Assembly (NCBI RefSeq): GCF_024437735.1
Contig: NZ_JANFQO010000003.1
Location: 186,001-250,000 of the forward strand
DNA length: 64,000 nucleotides
Origin: Tahibacter harae
GTDB taxonomy: Bacteria; Pseudomonadota; Gammaproteobacteria; Xanthomonadales; Rhodanobacteraceae
Reading direction: 5' to 3'
The stretch's first letter is position 1. Each line of letters begins with the position of its first letter. A program made the position numbers and the translations under genes. Below are positions 61,720 to 64,000 of this stretch, piece after piece. The notes beneath the pieces are model-generated. The model was not told the DNA's origin. It was given only the letters and a program-made list of their open reading frames with translations, and made no database searches.

Positions 61720-62162
61720 GCAGGGTCCTTTTCGGTAGTCGTACGCGCCTGGCCGGCCAGGGCGGCGCTCAGTGTGGCCCAGGCCAGCTGGGCGCATTTG
61801 CGTCGCGCAGGGTAGCGCGCCAGCTCGCCCAGCGCAGCCAGGCCGCCCAGTCCGGGCGCGGCGGCCTCGCCGCGCAGCAGCGCCTCGAAGGCCTGCTGCA
61901 GCGGAGCCAGCGCGGCCGCATCCAGGCCCAGCACGCGCTCGCCCAGCAGCGAAGCCGTCGCCGTGCAGATGGCGCAGCACTCGCCGCGGAAGCGGTATTC
62001 GGCGATGCGGCCGGCATCCAGGCGCAGTTCCAGCCGCAGCGAATCGCCGCACAGCGCGTTGACGCCGTCGGCGGCGTGGGTATGCCCGGCCAGCGCGCCG
62101 TGGTTGCGCGGCGCGCGGTGGTGTTCGAGCACGATATCGCGGTACAGGGCCGGCGCGCTCAT
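61716..62162 (-). CDS. sufU: SufU/IscU-type Fe-S scaffold or sulfur-acceptor
   Basis: A 148-aa SufU with the SufU-type insertion between the second and third Cys. Zn-ligand equivalents are Cys38 and Asp40 (A-L-C-G-D), Cys63 (G-E-C-C-A-I-C) and Cys124 (R-R-K-C-A). Cys62 and Cys66 are extra. SufU accepts the sulfane sulfur from SufS. Four bases separate it from sufS, upstream. Confidence 0.92.
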   Translation of the reverse strand: MSAPALYRDIVLEHHRAPRNHGALAGHTHAADGVNALCGDSLRLELRLDAGRIAEYRFRGECCAICTATASLLGERVLGLDAAALAPLQQAFEALLRGEAAAPGLGGLAALGELARYPARRKCAQLAWATLSAALAGQARTTTEKDPA

Positions 62163-62166
62163 GGGT

Positions 62167-63393
62167 TCAAGCCAGCAGCTTGCGCACCTTGTCCAGCGCG
62201 CGCACGAAGGCGTCGACTTCCTCGCGGGTGTTGTAGAACGCGAGCGAGGCGCGCGCCGTCGCCGGCACGCCGAAGAACTGCATCAGCGGATGGGCGCAAT
62301 GGTGGCCGGAGCGCACCGCCACGCCTTCGTGATCGAGCAGCGTGGCCAGGTCATGCGCGTGCACGCCTTCGACCAGGAAGGACAGCACCGCCGCCTTGTG
62401 CGCGGCGCGGCCGAACAGGCGCAGGCCGGGCACGCCGAGCAGCGCATCCGTCGCATAGGCCAGCAGCTCGCTTTCATAGGCCTGGATGCGTTCCAGGCCT
62501 ATGCCTTCGATGTAGTCCACCGCCGCGCCCAGGCCGATGAAACCGGCGATGTTGGGCGTGCCGGCCTCGAACTTGTGCGGCGGATCGGCGAATACGGTGC
62601 CGTCGAAGCTGACCGTGCGGATCATCTCGCCGCCGCCGAAGAACGGCGGCATGGCCTGCAGGTGTTCGCGCCTGGCCCACAGCGCGCCGGTGCCGGTGGG
62701 GCCGAACAGCTTGTGCCCGGTCATGGCGTAGAAATCGCAGCCTATGGCCTGCAGATCCACGCGCTGGTGCGGACAGGCCTGGGAACCGTCGACCAGCAGC
62801 GGCACGCCGCGGCTGCGGCACAGCCTGGCGATCTGCGCCACCGGATTGACCGTGCCGATCACGTTGGACACATGCGCCACCGCGGCCAGCTTCACCGCCG
62901 GCGTCAGCATGGCCTCGAAACGGTCCAGCATCAGCTCGCCTTCGGGCGTGATCGGCGCGGCCTTGACCGTAGCACCGGTGCGCGCGGCGACCAGCTGCCA
63001 GGGCACGATGTTGGCGTGGTGCTCCATCTGCGTGACCAGGATCTCGTCGCCAGGCTGCAGGCGCGGCAGCGCATAGCTGTAGGCGACGAGGTTGATGGCC
63101 TGGGTGGTGCCGCTGGTGAACACCAGCTGGTCGCGGCTGCCGGCGTTGAGGAAGCGCGCCAGCTTGTCGCGCGCGCCTTCGTAGGCGGCGGTGGCCTGTT
63201 CGCCCAGGCTGTGCACCGCGCGCGCCACGTTCGCCGTGTAGTCGCGGTAATAGCCCTCGACCGCGTCTATCACCACCTGCGGCTTTTGCGCGGTGTTGGC
63301 ATTGTCGAAATACACCAGCGGCTTGCCGTGCACCTGCCGCTTGAGCACCGGGAAATCCCGGCGCCAGAGTTCGGGATCGAATGCGCCGCTCAT
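62167..63393 (-). CDS. sufS: Cysteine desulfurase SufS
   Basis: The 408-aa PLP enzyme abstracts sulfur from cysteine. Lys228 (M-T-G-H-K-L-F-G) binds PLP; Cys366 in R-S-G-H-H-C-A-H-P carries the persulfide. The class II/SufS active-site loop and H-H-A-N-I-V-P-W are intact. Its ATG overlaps the sufD stop (ATGA). Confidence 0.97.
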   Translation of the reverse strand: MSGAFDPELWRRDFPVLKRQVHGKPLVYFDNANTAQKPQVVIDAVEGYYRDYTANVARAVHSLGEQATAAYEGARDKLARFLNAGSRDQLVFTSGTTQAINLVAYSYALPRLQPGDEILVTQMEHHANIVPWQLVAARTGATVKAAPITPEGELMLDRFEAMLTPAVKLAAVAHVSNVIGTVNPVAQIARLCRSRGVPLLVDGSQACPHQRVDLQAIGCDFYAMTGHKLFGPTGTGALWARREHLQAMPPFFGGGEMIRTVSFDGTVFADPPHKFEAGTPNIAGFIGLGAAVDYIEGIGLERIQAYESELLAYATDALLGVPGLRLFGRAAHKAAVLSFLVEGVHAHDLATLLDHEGVAVRSGHHCAHPLMQFFGVPATARASLAFYNTREEVDAFVRALDKVRKLLA

Positions 63394-64000
63394 GCGCCCA
63401 CTCCGGCCAGGCGCTGCGCCAGCAGCGCGTCGATCTGTTCGCGCAGCGCCGTGTCGGCCAGGTCGTCCAGCACGATGCGGCAGAACGCCTCCGTCAGCTG
63501 CCGGCGCGCCTGCGCCTCGGGCACGCCGCGGGAGCGCAGGTAGAACAGCGCGGCGGGATCGAGCTGGCCTACTGTGGCGCCGTGGCTGGCCTTGACCTCG
63601 TCGGCGTGGATTTCCAGCACTGGCTGGGTGTCGATCTCCGCATGCGGCGACAGCAGCAGGTTTTTGTTCGACAGCTGCGCCGAAGTGCCATCGGCGCCGG
63701 CGCGGATCAGGATGCCGCCGTGGAACACCGCGCGGCCGCGGCCAGCGCCCAGGCCGCGCCAGGTCAGCTCGCAGGCGGTGTCGCGCGCGGCATGATCCAC
63801 GCCCAGGCGCGTATCCAGATGACGCCTGCCGTCGGCCAGCAGCACGCCGTTGCTGCGCAGGCGCGCGCCGCTGCCCTGCAGCGAGACGTTGAGTTCGTGC
63901 CGCGACAGCACGGCGCCGAGTTCCAGATCGGTGCGGCCGTAGTCGGCCTCGCCGGCCAGCACTGCATCGGTGCGGGCCAACAGCACCGCGTCGGCATCCT
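63390..64000 (-). CDS. sufD: Fe-S assembly protein SufD, 5' end cut by window edge
   Basis: The frame is open to the window end (203 codons seen). The visible part is the right-handed beta-helix core and C-terminus of SufD: T-D-L-E-L-G, D-H-A-A-R-D-T, F-H-G-G-I, S-A-Q-L-S-N-K-N-L-L-L, K-A-S-H-G-A-T-V-G. SufD partners SufB and SufC in the SufBCD scaffold; those genes would lie beyond 64000. It is coupled to sufS by a four-base overlap. Confidence 0.95.
   Translation of the reverse strand, partial: DADAVLLARTDAVLAGEADYGRTDLELGAVLSRHELNVSLQGSGARLRSNGVLLADGRRHLDTRLGVDHAARDTACELTWRGLGAGRGRAVFHGGILIRAGADGTSAQLSNKNLLLSPHAEIDTQPVLEIHADEVKASHGATVGQLDPAALFYLRSRGVPEAQARRQLTEAFCRIVLDDLADTALREQIDALLAQRLAGVGA

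Overview
The window is high-GC DNA from a gammaproteobacterium, most likely of the Xanthomonadales (Lysobacterales; Rhodanobacteraceae- or Lysobacter-like). The evidence is a Clp-type CRP homologue sitting between speD and trpC-trpD-trpG, a nearby coq7, an Fe-S (GlcF-like) gene and rplM-rpsI, a XanB-type manC beside rmlBACD, an ECF43-like sigma factor paired with a TPR kinase, and Fiu/PiuC-type iron uptake. I cannot name a species from sequence alone.

Layout. 1-8.9 kb: truncated beta-helix exoprotein, Ser/Thr kinase with TPRs overlapping tail-to-tail with its probable ECF sigma factor, vWA/PAN protein, a small regulator with two DUF5985-like membrane proteins, nhaA, two unknown genes. 8.9-12 kb: tRNA-Gln, rpsI-rplM, GlcF-like protein, coq7. 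12-24.5 kb: secreted subtilase, speD, clp, HAD phosphatase, trpC-trpD, two small secreted proteins, a TPR/PAS signalling protein coupled to trpG. 24.6-34.7 kb: CapA-like and DUF3160 proteins (overlapping), a divergent 1094-aa VIT/vWA/DUF2135 protein, an S9 peptidase. 35-41.5 kb: rmlB-A-C-D and manC (nucleotide sugars for O-antigen or exopolysaccharide), then ssb. 41.8-49.3 kb: a giant beta-propeller histidine kinase, a secreted BNR-repeat protein and a NarL-type response regulator in one direction, with a convergent SUMF1-like protein. 49.4-51.5 kb: ispB, SET-domain protein, HutD/Ves. 52-60.6 kb: iron-acquisition region. 60.8-64 kb: Rieske ferredoxin, GNAT, sufU, sufS, sufD (cut by the window end).

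The most interesting part is 55.4-60.6 kb. A promoter overlapped by a Fur-box-like palindrome precedes five same-strand genes: PepSY membrane protein, DUF2271, DUF4198, ApbE flavin transferase and a membrane-anchored flavodoxin/ferredoxin-reductase. The DUF2271 protein carries an ApbE-type flavinylation motif (D-G-V-S-G-A-T, residues 101-107). Downstream on the same strand, behind its own Fur-like box, lie a TonB-dependent siderophore receptor and a PiuC dioxygenase. I read this as an extracytoplasmic flavin-based electron-transfer chain dedicated to iron acquisition, probably ferric-siderophore reduction.

Other points of interest are the missing acidic motif and candidate phospho-threonines in the ECF sigma factor, the two-component pair flanking a secreted BNR protein, the DUF3160/CapA/VIT module, a 15-bp minisatellite at about 52 kb, and a run of strong hairpins at 32.4-32.6 kb.
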